Assembly: GCA_900316495.1 (NCBI GenBank)
Contig: ONDC01000003.1
Coordinates: 1,380 to 42,087, forward strand
Length of the DNA: 40,708 bases
Source of the DNA: an uncultured Eubacteriales bacterium
Lineage (GTDB): Bacteria > Bacillota > Clostridia > Oscillospirales > Acutalibacteraceae
Reading direction: 5' to 3'
The notes under the pieces were generated by a model, which saw only the letters and a program-made list of their open reading frames with translations, did not search any database and was not told the origin of the DNA. Shown here one piece after another: positions 40,580 through 40,708 of this stretch. Within the stretch, counting starts at the first letter, position 1, and the number at the start of each line of letters is the position of its first letter. Both the position numbers and the translations under genes were made by a program.

Positions 40580-40708
40580 ATGACATTCACAAAAAAGGCC
40601 ATTTGTTTCATTGCTGTTTTAGCGATTTTTTTCTCACTTTCAGCCTGCGATATGCCAATGACAGTGGTAGGCAGCATTCCGGATCCGACTGAAACCGTAA
40701 AGGTGTTT
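40580..40708 (+). CDS. Lipoprotein, N-terminal part, runs off the window
   Basis: Only the first 43 codons are visible. MTFTKKAICFIAVLAIFFSL is a type II signal peptide, and the lipobox LSAC puts the lipidated cysteine at residue 22, followed by DMPMTVVGSIPDPTETV. The mature protein would be tethered to the outer face of the membrane. AAGGAGA lies about ten bases upstream of the ATG and a strong promoter about 70 bases upstream. The function cannot be judged from the visible part. Confidence 0.8.
   Translation, partial: MTFTKKAICFIAVLAIFFSLSACDMPMTVVGSIPDPTETVKVF

Noticed and set aside
1-40708. CRISPR arrays, insertion sequences, prophage, tRNA and rRNA
   Set aside because: I looked for repeated spacers, transposase or phage motifs and cloverleaf or rRNA signatures and saw none.

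Overview
The window looks like chromosome from a strictly anaerobic, spore-forming, moderately high-GC member of the Clostridia, probably near Ruminococcaceae/Oscillospiraceae; that placement is an inference. The signs are an IspH-ribosomal protein S1 fusion, an oxygen-sensitive class III ribonucleotide reductase, sporulation genes (ylbJ, yqfC, yqfD, spoIIR), AddAB instead of RecBCD, the MEP isoprenoid pathway (ispH, ispE), and the scRNA-dnaX-ybaB-recR order. Nearly everything is core chromosome. I saw no prophage, insertion sequence, CRISPR array, rRNA or tRNA.

Layout, mostly on the minus strand. 1-4118: rpiR-type regulator, HI0933-family flavoprotein, cmk and ispH-rpsA, tightly packed. 4178-7569: SRP RNA, dnaX, ybaB, recR, smpB and a terminator. 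7676-8789: galM alone on the plus strand with its own promoter and terminator. 8815-11506: a class III ribonucleotide reductase locus behind a promoter carrying paired NrdR boxes. 11543-20344: a likely long operon tepA-uppP-ftsK-ygiQ-MBL lipoprotein-DUF3006. 20372-20652: a small membrane peptide. 20734-26695: ylbJ, a Cys-rich 73-residue protein, maf, metF, a stand-alone MetH activation protein and metH. 26846-28323: yqfC-yqfD, divergent from ylbJ. 28379-36046: addB-addA-uracil-DNA glycosylase. 36069-40304: corA, an Lrp/AsnC regulator, an aminotransferase, ispE and spoIIR. 40484-40708: promoter and 5' end of a lipoprotein gene that leaves the window.

The most striking observation is the ribonucleotide reductase. 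The 768-residue NrdD stops just after its zinc-binding cysteines and has no glycyl-radical motif. A separate 56-residue gene 63 bases downstream, with its own start and ribosome binding site, carries exactly that motif (RRITGYL) and the conserved flank. The enzyme therefore appears to be built from a catalytic chain and a detachable radical peptide, co-transcribed under probable NrdR control.

Other points worth a look are an internal ribosome binding site that could release free S1 from the ispH-rpsA fusion; an SRP RNA of intermediate size; an approximately 335-residue acidic tail beyond the usual end of FtsK; a methionine synthase whose reactivation domain is a separate four-cysteine-tailed protein; and several long perfect palindromes in front of spoIIR, nrdD and rpiR.
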